The translations under genes and the position numbers were made by a program. DNA of 64,000 bases from an uncultured Shimia sp. (GTDB taxonomy: Bacteria > Pseudomonadota > Alphaproteobacteria > Rhodobacterales > Rhodobacteraceae): assembly GCF_913054185.1 (NCBI RefSeq), contig NZ_CAJXIV010000003.1, positions 26,965 through 90,964 on the forward strand. Direction: 5' to 3'. Position 1 is the stretch's first letter. The number at the start of each line of letters is the position of its first letter. Shown piece after piece: positions 17,606 to 26,160 of the stretch. Under the pieces are notes generated by a model. That model saw nothing but the letters and a program-made list of their open reading frames with translations. It searched no databases and was not told where the DNA came from.

Positions 17606-19093
17606 TTACCACCATTTGCCTGGTTTGGCCACAAAACCTGCAGCCTGTTCCAATGCGTAGGCGGTGTTCAGCAAATCGCCCTCTTCCCAAGGACGGCCAA
17701 TCAGCTGCAGCCCAAGTGGCAGACCCTGCGTATCCACACCCGTTGGTACCGAAATACCCGGGAGGCCAGCAAGGTTTACAGTCACGGTGAAGACATCGTT
17801 CAAGTACATTTGGATCGGGTCAGCATCGGTCATTTCACCTAGACCAAAAGCCGCCGACGGTGTCGCAGGCGTCAGGATCGCATCAATGCCTTGGGCAAAG
17901 ACGTTCTCGAAGTCTTGCTTGATCAGCGTCCGCACACGACGGGCACGGTTGTAGTAGGCATCGTAGAAACCAGCGGACAGCACATAAGTGCCCACCATCA
18001 CGCGGCGCTGCACCTCGTGGCCAAAGCCCTCAGCACGGGTTTTTTCATACATCTCGGTGATGCCGTCGCCCGCCGCCAGAGTGGCGCGGTGGCCGTAGCG
18101 CACGCCGTCATAGCGCGCGAGGTTCGAAGAAGCTTCTGCTGGCGCAATCACGTAGTACGCTGGCAGGGCGTATTTGGTATGCGGCAGGGAGATATCAACA
18201 ATCTCCGCCCCCGCCGCTTTCAGCATCTCGGTGCCGTCTGCCCAGAGTTTTTCGATCTCCGCCGGCATGCCGTCCATACGGTATTCTTTTGGGATACCGA
18301 TCTTCTTACCGCGAATGTCGCCGGTTAGCATGGCTTCAAAGTTTGGCACCACAAGATCAACACTGGTGCTGTCTTTCTCATCGTGACCACACATCGCTTC
18401 GAGCATGATTGCCGCGTCACGCACGTCTTTGGTCATTGGCCCTGCCTGATCGAGCGAGGAAGCAAAGGCCACCACACCCCAACGAGAACACCGGCCATAG
18501 GTCGGCTTGATACCGGTGATACCCGTGAACGCCGCTGGCTGGCGGATAGAACCACCAGTGTCCGTGCCAGTTGCCGCAAGGCACAGATCCGCGGCCACTG
18601 CCGAGGCAGATCCACCAGACGACCCACCTGGTGTCAGTGCCGCATCGTCATTGCCGCGCCGCCATGGGTTGATTGCATTGCCGTAAACCGAAGTCTCGTT
18701 TGACGAGCCCATCGCAAACTCGTCCATGTTGAGTTTGCCAAGCATCACAGCGCCGGAATCTTCCAACTTCTGCGAGATGGTGCTCTCATACTCTGGTTTG
18801 AAGCCTTCCAAAATCGCACTTGCGGCTTGGCTTGGCACACCTTTGGTGCAGAACAGGTCTTTGATGCCAATTGGCAGACCACACATATCTGGTGCATCAC
18901 CCTGAGCAATCCGCACGTCCGCCGCTTTGGCACGCTCCAGCGCAATCTCCGGCGTCTTGTGCACAAAGGCGTTCAACGCATCCGCGTCATCAATCGCTTT
19001 CAGAAAGGTTTCGGTCAGCTCAACGGAAGTCACATCACCAGCGCGCAGCTTATCACGGGCTTCGGCCAGAGTGAGTTTGGTCAGATCGGTCAT
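17606..19093 (-). CDS. gatA: Asp/Glu-tRNA amidotransferase subunit A
   Basis: A 495-residue amidase-signature enzyme, the glutaminase/amidotransferase subunit of GatCAB, which converts misacylated Glu-tRNA-Gln or Asp-tRNA-Asn. The catalytic Ser-cisSer-Lys triad is seen in [20 protein letters not shown] and [16 protein letters not shown]. Length is normal. It follows gatC by 62 bases; gatB is not in the window, as is common in this group. Confidence 0.95.
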   Translation of the reverse strand: MTDLTKLTLAEARDKLRAGDVTSVELTETFLKAIDDADALNAFVHKTPEIALERAKAADVRIAQGDAPDMCGLPIGIKDLFCTKGVPSQAASAILEGFKPEYESTISQKLEDSGAVMLGKLNMDEFAMGSSNETSVYGNAINPWRRGNDDAALTPGGSSGGSASAVAADLCLAATGTDTGGSIRQPAAFTGITGIKPTYGRCSRWGVVAFASSLDQAGPMTKDVRDAAIMLEAMCGHDEKDSTSVDLVVPNFEAMLTGDIRGKKIGIPKEYRMDGMPAEIEKLWADGTEMLKAAGAEIVDISLPHTKYALPAYYVIAPAEASSNLARYDGVRYGHRATLAAGDGITEMYEKTRAEGFGHEVQRRVMVGTYVLSAGFYDAYYNRARRVRTLIKQDFENVFAQGIDAILTPATPSAAFGLGEMTDADPIQMYLNDVFTVTVNLAGLPGISVPTGVDTQGLPLGLQLIGRPWEEGDLLNTAYALEQAAGFVAKPGKWW

Positions 19094-19155
19094 ATCGGGC
19101 GCCTCTCTTTATGGGGCAAATTCTATTGTCAGGGGATCAACGGCACGGGACCGGA

Positions 19156-19443
19156 TCACTCCACCACTTTGGGAACGGCAAAAAAGCCTTCACGCGCATC
19201 CGGCGCATTGCTCAGGATTTTCTCCTGTTGGTCGCCATCAGTCACCACATCCTCACGACGTTTCAAACGCATCGGGGTAACAGACACCATTGGCTCCACA
19301 CCCTCCACGTCAACTTCATTGAGTTGCTCAATGAAACCCAGCACGGCATTGAATTCCTGTGCCAGCGCAGGCAGGGCATCTTCTTCAACCTTGATACGGG
19401 CCAGTTTGGCCACTTTGGCGGCGGTGCTTTCGTCAATCGACAT
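19156..19443 (-). CDS. gatC: Asp/Glu-tRNA amidotransferase subunit C
   Basis: A 95-residue GatC, the small subunit that stabilises GatA in the GatCAB complex. The N-terminal VAKLARIKVEE and central ALAQEFNAVLGFIEQLNEVD are the family core; the C-terminal REDVVTDGDQQEKILSNAP segment is also conserved. It precedes gatA in the same direction. Confidence 0.94.
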   Translation of the reverse strand: MSIDESTAAKVAKLARIKVEEDALPALAQEFNAVLGFIEQLNEVDVEGVEPMVSVTPMRLKRREDVVTDGDQQEKILSNAPDAREGFFAVPKVVE

Positions 19444-19594
19444 GGGGCAAGACTCTCTCGTTGCGGACGTGCCCTCAGCCTTTAGCGTGCACGGGATTAT
19501 GGTGCAAGCGCTTGGCCGGATTTGCGCTGCGGCAAACCCTTTCCAAATGCCGTGCCGCTGTTACTCTGACCTCAATTCAACAGGAGATTTTGAC

Positions 19595-20290
19595 ATGAAA
19601 CTGATTTGGCTTGGACATGGCTCATTTCGCATCGAAACCGGCGATCTGGTGTTGCTGATCGACCCCTGGCTCACCGGCAACCCGGTCCTGCCCGAAAACC
19701 AACACGAGGCCGCAGTCGCAGGCGGAACGCATCTGATCCTGACCCACGCGCATTTTGACCATGTCGCCGATATGTTGCCATTGGCGCGCAAACTGTCCTG
19801 CCCGATCGTTGGACAGTACGATTTGATGTCTTACTGGAATGAACACGAGCATCTAGAGACTGTTGGTTTCAATAAGGGCGGCACAGTCAATCTCAGCGAT
19901 GATGTGACCCTGACTATGGTGCCAGCCTCACACAGTTCAACATTTGGCTCTGACGAAGGCCCAAAGGCGGCAGGCTCAGAAGTTGGCTATATTCTGCGCG
20001 CCGAAGGCCGCACGATCTACCTTTCCGGTGACACAGATATCATGGCCGACATGGATTGGATGGGAGACTACTACAAACCCGACGTGGGCATTCTTTCAGC
20101 TGGCGGCCATTTCACTATGGACATGGCGGGCGCAGCCTATGCCGCCAAACGCTATTTCAATTTCAACACCGTAGTCCCCTGCCACTACAAGACCTTCCCG
20201 ATTTTGGCGCAATCCGCGGACGTGCTGTCCGCCGGCCTGCCGGGAGTGGACGTGATCGAGCCAGAAGTGATGCAAGCTATTGAGCTGTAG
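19595..20290 (+). CDS. UPF0173 metal-dependent hydrolase (MBL fold)
   Basis: A 231-residue metallo-beta-lactamase fold protein of the UPF0173/YtkL group. Metal ligands are visible in THAHFDHVADML, in SHSSTFGS, SGDTDIMADM and the late PCHYKTFPIL. The substrate is unknown. The open frame extends far upstream opposite gatA, but the ATG at 19595 follows CAGGAGATTTTGAC, a good ribosome binding site. It converges with tadA, leaving six bases between the stops. Confidence 0.88.
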   Translation: MKLIWLGHGSFRIETGDLVLLIDPWLTGNPVLPENQHEAAVAGGTHLILTHAHFDHVADMLPLARKLSCPIVGQYDLMSYWNEHEHLETVGFNKGGTVNLSDDVTLTMVPASHSSTFGSDEGPKAAGSEVGYILRAEGRTIYLSGDTDIMADMDWMGDYYKPDVGILSAGGHFTMDMAGAAYAAKRYFNFNTVVPCHYKTFPILAQSADVLSAGLPGVDVIEPEVMQAIEL

Positions 20291-20296
20291 CTGGCG

Positions 20297-20746
20297 TCAC
20301 CTACGCTCCGCAAAAAACGTCTTGAGCAACGCCTCACATTCCTCCGCCGCAAGGCCATCATAGATCTCTGGTACGTGGTGGCTTTGCGGATGTGCAAACA
20401 CGCGCGGCCCTTGCGCCACGCCGCCGGACTTCGGATCAGACGCCCCATAGTACACCCGCGCAATCCGCGCCTGACTGATTGCGCTGGCACACATCGGGCA
20501 CGGCTCAAGCGTCACGTACAAATCACAGCCAACAAGCCGCTCACTGCCGACCTTGGCACAAGCCTCTCGCATCGCAAGGATTTCCGCGTGCCCAGTTGGA
20601 TCGCAGTCTTCCCGTGTCCGGTTGCCTGCTGTTGCCAGCACAGCCCCATCCGGCCCGACAATCACGGCCCCCACCGGCACCTCTCCCCGCGTCGCGGCAG
20701 CGCCGGCTTCCTCAAGCGCAAGATCCATATGGGTTGTGAACGTCAT
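20297..20746 (-). CDS. tadA: tRNA-specific adenosine deaminase
   Basis: A 149-residue deaminase that converts A34 to inosine in tRNA-Arg. The zinc site is TGHAEILAM plus EPCPMCASAI, as in TadA. I chose the ATG at 20744-20746 (MTFTTHMDLALEEAG); the frame remains open for a further 76 codons but that sequence overlaps the divergent RluB gene start and lacks coding character. Essential in most bacteria. Confidence 0.93.
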   Translation of the reverse strand: MTFTTHMDLALEEAGAAATRGEVPVGAVIVGPDGAVLATAGNRTREDCDPTGHAEILAMREACAKVGSERLVGCDLYVTLEPCPMCASAISQARIARVYYGASDPKSGGVAQGPRVFAHPQSHHVPEIYDGLAAEECEALLKTFFAERR

Positions 20747-20808
20747 GTTGTATGATTTGCCCTGCCAAGCCCCCTTTCGCAATCCCCGTTTCACAGGTAC
20801 ACGGGGAC

Positions 20809-21687
20809 ATGTCTCAAAAGCCTCCCTCCTCCCGTCGCCCATCCGCGAAGCCAAACGCGCCCAAATCGCGCCCATCCAAGCCGCGTAGCGCAGCTGCAAA
20901 ACCGGCATCCGACACGCCCAAACGCGAAGGCGATCGCATCGCCAAAGTGCTGGCCCGCGCGGGGGTAGCCTCACGCCGTGACGCAGAGCGCATGATCGAA
21001 GCAGGGCGCGTATCGGTAAACGGGAGTAAGCTCGACAGCCCTGCCCTTAACGTGACGACCAAAGACCGCATCACCGTAGACGGAAAACCGATCGGCGAGC
21101 CTGATCCGGAACGCATTTGGCTCTACCACAAGCCAACCGGGCTTGTGTCGACAAACCGCGACGAAAAGGGCCGCGAGACCATCTTTGATCACCTGCCTGA
21201 AAACCTGCCTCGCGTGATGACTATTGGACGGCTTGACCTCAATTCCGAAGGCCTCCTGCTGCTCACCAACGATGGCGACTTGAAGCGTAAGCTGGAGTTG
21301 CCAAGCACAGGGTGGCTGCGCAAATATCGCGTGCGAATCAACGGTCGCCCAACGGAAGAGACTTTTGCGCCCTTGCGCAAAGGCATCGTGGCGGAGGGAG
21401 AACGGTTTCAGCCGATGGAGATCACCTTGGACCGCCAACAAGGCGCCAACGCCTGGGTGACCATTGGCTTGCGCGAAGGCAAAAACCGCGAAATTCGCCG
21501 TGCCATGGAAGCCATCAACCTGACCGTGAACCGTCTGATCCGTGTGTCTTATGGTCCATTTCAGCTTGGCCAACTTAAATCCGGCGAAGTCGAAGAGGTG
21601 CGCCGTCGTGTTGTGCGTGACCAATTGGGCCTCGAAGGCGCAGTGCCCGAAGAAAAGCGTCGCAAACCTATTCGCCGCCGCAACTAA
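20809..21687 (+). CDS. 23S rRNA pseudouridine synthase, RluB type
   Basis: A 292-residue pseudouridine synthase. It has a basic, Ala/Pro/Lys-rich N-terminal tail (1-45), an S4 RNA-binding domain (about 45-100, RIAKVLARAGVASRRDAERMI in two parts), and the RsuA/RluB catalytic domain with the Asp in TIGRLDLNSEGLLLLTNDG. RluB and RluE/RsuA paralogues are hard to separate by eye; RluB (U2605) is most likely. ATG at 20809 is preceded by ACGGGGAC. It is divergent from tadA, with 62 bases between the starts. Confidence 0.88.
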   Translation: MSQKPPSSRRPSAKPNAPKSRPSKPRSAAAKPASDTPKREGDRIAKVLARAGVASRRDAERMIEAGRVSVNGSKLDSPALNVTTKDRITVDGKPIGEPDPERIWLYHKPTGLVSTNRDEKGRETIFDHLPENLPRVMTIGRLDLNSEGLLLLTNDGDLKRKLELPSTGWLRKYRVRINGRPTEETFAPLRKGIVAEGERFQPMEITLDRQQGANAWVTIGLREGKNREIRRAMEAINLTVNRLIRVSYGPFQLGQLKSGEVEEVRRRVVRDQLGLEGAVPEEKRRKPIRRRN

Positions 21688-21802
21688 TCAAGTGCGCAGG
21701 CTCCCTGCCTCGGCAATGCGCCGCTTTACCAAAACTTCCCCCTAGCCATCTTGCGGTAGAGTTCTTAGATTTCTCCATAACTTAGCGCAGGGTGGAGCCA
21801 TT

Positions 21803-21886
21803 ATGTCATCAACCGGTTTGCAGAAGCTGGCCTTCGGCCTGTTGGTTCTGTTGATCTTCTACGTCTCCTTCACAGGAGGCGGCTGA
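21803..21886 (+). CDS. 27-residue single-pass membrane micro-protein at operon head
   Basis: A short open frame from ATG 21803 to TGA 21884-21886. It has a purine-rich ribosome binding site (GGTGGAG) six bases upstream. The product has a polar N-terminus (MSSTGLQK), one hydrophobic helix (LAFGLLVLLIFYVSF) and a Gly-rich end. Its TGA overlaps the ATG of the XpaC-like gene by one base (TGATG), and the Shine-Dalgarno of that gene (AGGAGG) lies in its last codons, so the two are translationally coupled. I cannot assign a function. It could be a real small membrane protein of this module or a coupling leader. Confidence 0.6.
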   Translation: MSSTGLQKLAFGLLVLLIFYVSFTGGG

Positions 21887-22764
21887 TGGCTCAGAAATTT
21901 GGTGGGAAATATAGCCCTAGTGGCACACAGACCTCTGCCAAAGAGGATGGTTTTCGCAATGCTAAGCGCAGCCGCGCTGGGGGCCGGGTCAACCTGCTCT
22001 TTATCGCGCCCCTTCCACTGATCTGGAAGGCCTTCACATCTGAACCCATCGTGATGGCACAGTATCTGGTGGCACTTGGTACTCTGCTGCTTGCCGCGTG
22101 GATGACCCGCGAAGGCATGTTTGCACAAGAGGCCTACGACGCGCGCAAAGTGGCCCGCCGTCCCGCCTTGCCCCGCAAACTGCTCGGCTCAGTACTCACG
22201 GGGCTCGGCCTCGCTGTCGCCGGTTTTGCAAGCCATGGTCTTGTCGGAGCGGGTATCTTTGCCGTTGTTGGCGGCCTATTGCACAGCTTTGCCTTTGGCC
22301 TCGACCCGATGTCAGACAAAGGCATGGAAGGCACCAACCGGCACCAAACCGACCGCGTTGCCCGCGCTGTGGAAGAAGCCGAAGAGCACCTGCGCGCCAT
22401 GAGTGATGCCGTGGCCCGCGCCGGCGACCGTAATGTGGAGCGTCGTGTGGCGGCGTTCCAATCCACCGCCCGCGACCTCTTTCGCACGGTCGAAGAAGAC
22501 CCACGGGATCTAACCGCAGCGCGTCGCTACCTCGGCGTTTATTTGTTGGGCGCCAAAGACGCGACCGTGAAATTTGCCGACATCTACAGCCGAACCCAGG
22601 ACGCGCAGGCCCGTGCCGACTACCTCGCGCTGCTGGACGATCTCGAAGAAAACTTCGCCGCCCGCACGCAGAAACTCCTGCTTGAGGATCGTGGCGACCT
22701 GACCATCGAAATTGATGTGCTGCGCGAGCGCCTAGAGCGCGAAGGCCTGCGCCGCGACAGCTGA
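21886..22764 (+). CDS. XpaC-like (5-bromo-4-chloroindolyl phosphate hydrolysis family) membrane protein
   Basis: A 292-residue protein. After a basic N-terminus there are four hydrophobic segments in two pairs (about 38-75 and 98-135), followed by a soluble helical C-terminal half rich in Arg/Glu (from about 150), consistent with a coiled coil. The tail with TAARRYLGVYLLGAKDATVKFADI fits the XpaC family, found beside TelA in many bacteria (xpaC-yaaN in Bacillus subtilis). The enzymatic name rests on an old plate assay and no catalytic residues are known. It is followed after 34 bases by telA. Confidence 0.75.
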   Translation: MAQKFGGKYSPSGTQTSAKEDGFRNAKRSRAGGRVNLLFIAPLPLIWKAFTSEPIVMAQYLVALGTLLLAAWMTREGMFAQEAYDARKVARRPALPRKLLGSVLTGLGLAVAGFASHGLVGAGIFAVVGGLLHSFAFGLDPMSDKGMEGTNRHQTDRVARAVEEAEEHLRAMSDAVARAGDRNVERRVAAFQSTARDLFRTVEEDPRDLTAARRYLGVYLLGAKDATVKFADIYSRTQDAQARADYLALLDDLEENFAARTQKLLLEDRGDLTIEIDVLRERLEREGLRRDS

Positions 22765-22798
22765 CAACACATGTGACCTACCGGAAGGGTGGATTTAA

Positions 22799-23995
22799 AT
22801 GTCTGAAATCGTAAAACAAAAAGCCGAAGCAGCCTTGGCGGAAATTACCGAAGCCACCGTTGCGCTTCCCGAACCGGTTGAGGCCAACGCCATTGTGCCT
22901 CTTGCCGAAGCGGACGCGCCGGTTTCTGCCGAGATCACCAAGCGCATGGCCGAGCTGGACATGACCAATACCAACTCTATTGTGTCTTTTGGCTCCGGTG
23001 CTCAGGCAGAACTACAGACAATTTCGCAAGCCATGCTGCAAGACGTGCGCAACAAAGATGTTGGCCCAGCAGGCGACAGCCTGCGCGACATCGTCACCAC
23101 CATCCGCGGGTTCTCCGTCTCCGAATTGGACATCCGCCGCGAGCGCAGCTTTTGGGAGAAACTGTTTGGTAAGGCCGCGCCATTTGCCAAGTTCACCGCC
23201 CGTTTTGAAGACGTGCAGGATCAGATCGACCGTGTCACCGACGATCTGCTTGATCACGAACACAAACTTCTGAAAGACATCAAATCGCTGGATGTGCTTT
23301 ACGAGAAAACCCTCGCATTCTACGACGAACTGGCACTCTACATTGCAGCCGGAGAGGCGAAGATTGCCGATCTGGATGCCAATGACATCCCCGCCAAAGA
23401 GGCTGAAGTTTCTGCCGCAGACGAAAACGCACAGGTTATGAAGGCCCAAGAGTTGCGCGACCTGCGCGCCGCACGCGATGACCTGGAACGCCGTGTGCAC
23501 GACCTCAAACTGACCCGTCAGGTCACTATGCAGTCGCTGCCGTCGATCCGACTGGTTCAGGAAAACGACAAATCTCTGGTCACCAAGATCAACTCGACGT
23601 TGGTCAACACCGTGCCACTCTGGGAAACCCAATTGGCGCAAGCCGTCACCATCCAACGCTCCGCCGAGGCCGCCGCCGCTGTGCGCGATGCCAACGATCT
23701 GACCAATGAGCTGCTGACCGCCAACGCCAAAAACCTGCGTGAAACCAACAGAGCTGTGCGCACCGAGATGGAGCGTGGCGTGTTTGACATAGAGGCTGTA
23801 AAAATCGCGAACGCCGAGCTGATTGCCACGATCAATGAGTCGTTGCAGATCGCGGATGAAGGCAAAGCCAAGCGTGCCGCCGCGGAGGGTGACATGAAGA
23901 AAATGGAAGCTGAACTGCGCGACACATTGGCCTCTGCCAAAGCCCGCAAGGACGGCCTCGGCGACACAACAGCCACTGCAGTGCCTGCGACGTGA
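22799..23995 (+). CDS. TelA/YaaN family toxic-anion resistance protein
   Basis: A 398-residue, mostly helical, soluble protein of the TelA family. Conserved features include SIVSFGSGAQAEL, DLLDHEHKLLKDIKSLDVLYEKT in two parts, and SLPSIRLVQENDKSLVTKI. TelA was named for tellurite resistance; in Gram-positives it affects sensitivity to envelope-acting compounds. The molecular role is unknown. It is preceded by GGAAGGGTGG and overlaps the next gene by four bases (GTGA). Confidence 0.88.
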   Translation: MSEIVKQKAEAALAEITEATVALPEPVEANAIVPLAEADAPVSAEITKRMAELDMTNTNSIVSFGSGAQAELQTISQAMLQDVRNKDVGPAGDSLRDIVTTIRGFSVSELDIRRERSFWEKLFGKAAPFAKFTARFEDVQDQIDRVTDDLLDHEHKLLKDIKSLDVLYEKTLAFYDELALYIAAGEAKIADLDANDIPAKEAEVSAADENAQVMKAQELRDLRAARDDLERRVHDLKLTRQVTMQSLPSIRLVQENDKSLVTKINSTLVNTVPLWETQLAQAVTIQRSAEAAAAVRDANDLTNELLTANAKNLRETNRAVRTEMERGVFDIEAVKIANAELIATINESLQIADEGKAKRAAAEGDMKKMEAELRDTLASAKARKDGLGDTTATAVPAT

Positions 23996-24912
23996 AACGG
24001 TTTGCAGGCATAGGTTTGGGGCTGCTGATCACCTTGGCAGCCTGCGAAGACACCGGCGGCATCACCAAGCCGCCGGTGGCAAAACCAACGCCTGCACCCC
24101 CGTCTGAAGCCAGCGCCGCACTGCGCTCTTACTACAGCAAGGTTCAGGCTGACCTTTTGACGCGCGGATTGCTGCGCACCGACGGCGGCGGCCCAGACAC
24201 CCCCTTCACACCAGACATCCTTGCCCGCAATTTTGAACGTATCGCCTTTTACGATGAGTATAATAGCGGTGGCGGGTTGGAAAGATCCTCTGGTCAAGCG
24301 GGTCAGCTACGCCGCTGGAATGGGCCCTTAAAGATAAATGTCGAATTTGGCCCTTCGGTTCCTGAAGAGCAGCGAGCCAAAGACCGTGCAACTGTGGCCG
24401 CCTACGTTTCGCGTTTGGCAAACGCAACCGGCCACGCCGTTCGCCAAAGCAGCGGCAAGGCAAACTTCCATGTGTTGGTTATGGGCGCGGACGACCGCGA
24501 TACGGTCAACAGACGCCTCGACAGTTTGTTACCAAACGCCTCCCCCAAAACGCGAGCGCTGTTCGCCAATCCACCACGCAATATCTATTGCTTCGTGGTG
24601 GCGCTGGCCTCTGACAGCACTCCCAACGTTTACACGTCCGCCGTCGCCCTTGTACGTGCGGAACACCCTGACCTTTTGCGCAAATCCTGCTTTCACGAAG
24701 AGATCGCGCAGGGGCTTGGTTTGGCCAATGACAGCCCCGAAGCCCGCCCCTCGATCTTCAACGACGACGAGGAGTTTGCCCTCCTCACCACGCATGACGA
24801 AAAACTGCTCTCTATGCTCTATGACGACCGGCTTAGCATCGGCATGAGCGTGGACGACGCCCGCCCTATTGTTTACATTCTGGCCCGCGAGCAGACCGCA
24901 CAGAACTTCTGA
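23992..24912 (+). CDS. DUF2927 lipoprotein
   Basis: A 306-residue lipoprotein precursor starting with GTG that overlaps the telA stop. The lipobox is LAAC (Cys18). The body matches DUF2927: a conserved central RWNGPLKINVEFG and PPRNIYCFV, then CFHEEIAQGLGLANDSPEA. The last stretch looks like a metzincin HExxHxxGxxH/D site in which the first and second His are replaced by Glu and Gln, so zinc-protease activity is doubtful. It is anchored to the membrane, likely facing the periplasm, within the XpaC-TelA-SPFH operon. Confidence 0.78.
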   Translation: MKRFAGIGLGLLITLAACEDTGGITKPPVAKPTPAPPSEASAALRSYYSKVQADLLTRGLLRTDGGGPDTPFTPDILARNFERIAFYDEYNSGGGLERSSGQAGQLRRWNGPLKINVEFGPSVPEEQRAKDRATVAAYVSRLANATGHAVRQSSGKANFHVLVMGADDRDTVNRRLDSLLPNASPKTRALFANPPRNIYCFVVALASDSTPNVYTSAVALVRAEHPDLLRKSCFHEEIAQGLGLANDSPEARPSIFNDDEEFALLTTHDEKLLSMLYDDRLSIGMSVDDARPIVYILAREQTAQNF

Positions 24913-24948
24913 GCGCCTCCGCGGCCAGCCTTTTGAAAGGACCACCTC

Positions 24949-26088
24949 ATGGGTATTTTTGATTTCCTCACCGGCGAATTTATCGACGTAATCCATTGGG
25001 TGGACGACACCCGCGACACGCTGGTTTTCCGGTTTGAGCGCGAAGGGCATGAGATCAAATACGGCGCCAAGTTGACCGTACGCGAAGGTCAGGCAGCGGT
25101 GTTTGTGCACGAGGGCCAACTGGCCGATGTCTTCACGCCCGGTCTCTATATGCTTGAGACCAACAACATGCCGGTGATGACCACGTTGCAACATTGGGAC
25201 CACGGCTTCAAAAGCCCGTTTAAGTCCGAAATCTACTACGTCAACACCACCCGCTTTGCCAACTTGAAGTGGGGCACCAAAAACCCAATTATGGTACGGG
25301 ACCCCGAATTTGGCCCTGTGCGCCTGCGCGCCTATGGCACCTACGCCATCCGCGTGGTCGACCCCGCCCGCTTCCTGACAGAGATCGTTGGCACCGATGG
25401 CGAGTTCACCATGGACGAGATCAGCTTCCAGATCCGCAACATCATCGTGCAGGAATTCTCCCGCGTGGTGGCTGGTTCCGGCATTCCGGTTCTGGACATG
25501 GCTGCAAACACTGCCGATCTTGGCAAACTGGTCGCCGCCGAAATCTCCGGCACCATTGCCGAATACGGCCTCGCAATCCCGGAACTCTACATCGAAAATA
25601 TCTCTCTCCCGCCCGCGGTCGAAGCAGCGATGGACAAGCGTACCTCCATGGGTATTGTCGGCGATCTGGGCAAATACACCCAGTTCTCCGCCGCCGAAGC
25701 CATGACTGCCGCCGCGCAAACGCCAAACTCCGGCATGGGCGCTGGTATGGGGATGGGTATGGGCATGGCAATGGCCCAACAGATGGCGCAAACCGGCCCA
25801 TGGGGTGCAGCTCCAGCCGCCCAAACACCACAAGCCGCTCCAGCCCCGCAAACCAACGCCGCACCACCTCCGCCCCCGCCGGTCGAACACGTTTGGCACA
25901 TCGCTGAAAACGGCCAGACCAAAGGCCCCTTCTCCAAAGCTGCCCTGGGCCGCATGGCCACCGGCGGAGACATCACCCGCGAAACCCACGTCTGGACCGC
26001 AGGTCAGGATGGCTGGAAACACGCCGAAGACGTCGCTGAACTGGCGCAGCTTTTCACCATCCTGCCACCCCCGCCGCCCGGCGCGTAA
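24949..26088 (+). CDS. SPFH (stomatin/prohibitin) protein with C-terminal GYF_2 domain
   Basis: A 379-residue protein of the COG4260/YdjI type: N-terminal MGIFDFLTGEFIDVIHWVDD with no membrane helix, an SPFH domain (about 30-235), a Met/Gly then Ala/Pro-rich linker (about 255-310), and a GYF_2 domain (about 312-375; VWHIAENGQTKGPFS and DGWKHAEDV). In Bacillus subtilis the relative YdjI binds the membrane with YdjG/YdjH and recruits PspA. Here the C-terminal zinc ribbon of YdjI is replaced by GYF_2, a proline-peptide binding fold. It follows the DUF2927 gene by 36 bases. Confidence 0.85.
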   Translation: MGIFDFLTGEFIDVIHWVDDTRDTLVFRFEREGHEIKYGAKLTVREGQAAVFVHEGQLADVFTPGLYMLETNNMPVMTTLQHWDHGFKSPFKSEIYYVNTTRFANLKWGTKNPIMVRDPEFGPVRLRAYGTYAIRVVDPARFLTEIVGTDGEFTMDEISFQIRNIIVQEFSRVVAGSGIPVLDMAANTADLGKLVAAEISGTIAEYGLAIPELYIENISLPPAVEAAMDKRTSMGIVGDLGKYTQFSAAEAMTAAAQTPNSGMGAGMGMGMGMAMAQQMAQTGPWGAAPAAQTPQAAPAPQTNAAPPPPPPVEHVWHIAENGQTKGPFSKAALGRMATGGDITRETHVWTAGQDGWKHAEDVAELAQLFTILPPPPPGA

Positions 26089-26095
26089 CTCCCTT

Positions 26096-26117
26096 GCCCC
26101 GGCTTTCTAGCCGGGGC
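26096..26117 (+). terminator. Hairpin between SPFH and zinc-ribbon genes
   Basis: A perfect nine-base-pair stem GCCCCGGCT / AGCCGGGGC with a TTCT loop, eight bases after the SPFH stop. Only a weak T-rich stretch follows, so it may be an inefficient terminator that lowers expression of the last gene, or an mRNA-stabilising 3' end. Confidence 0.5.
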
Positions 26118-26160
26118 TTCACCTGTTCTTCCCAAGCCATTTCAAAGCAAGCAGCCTTTC

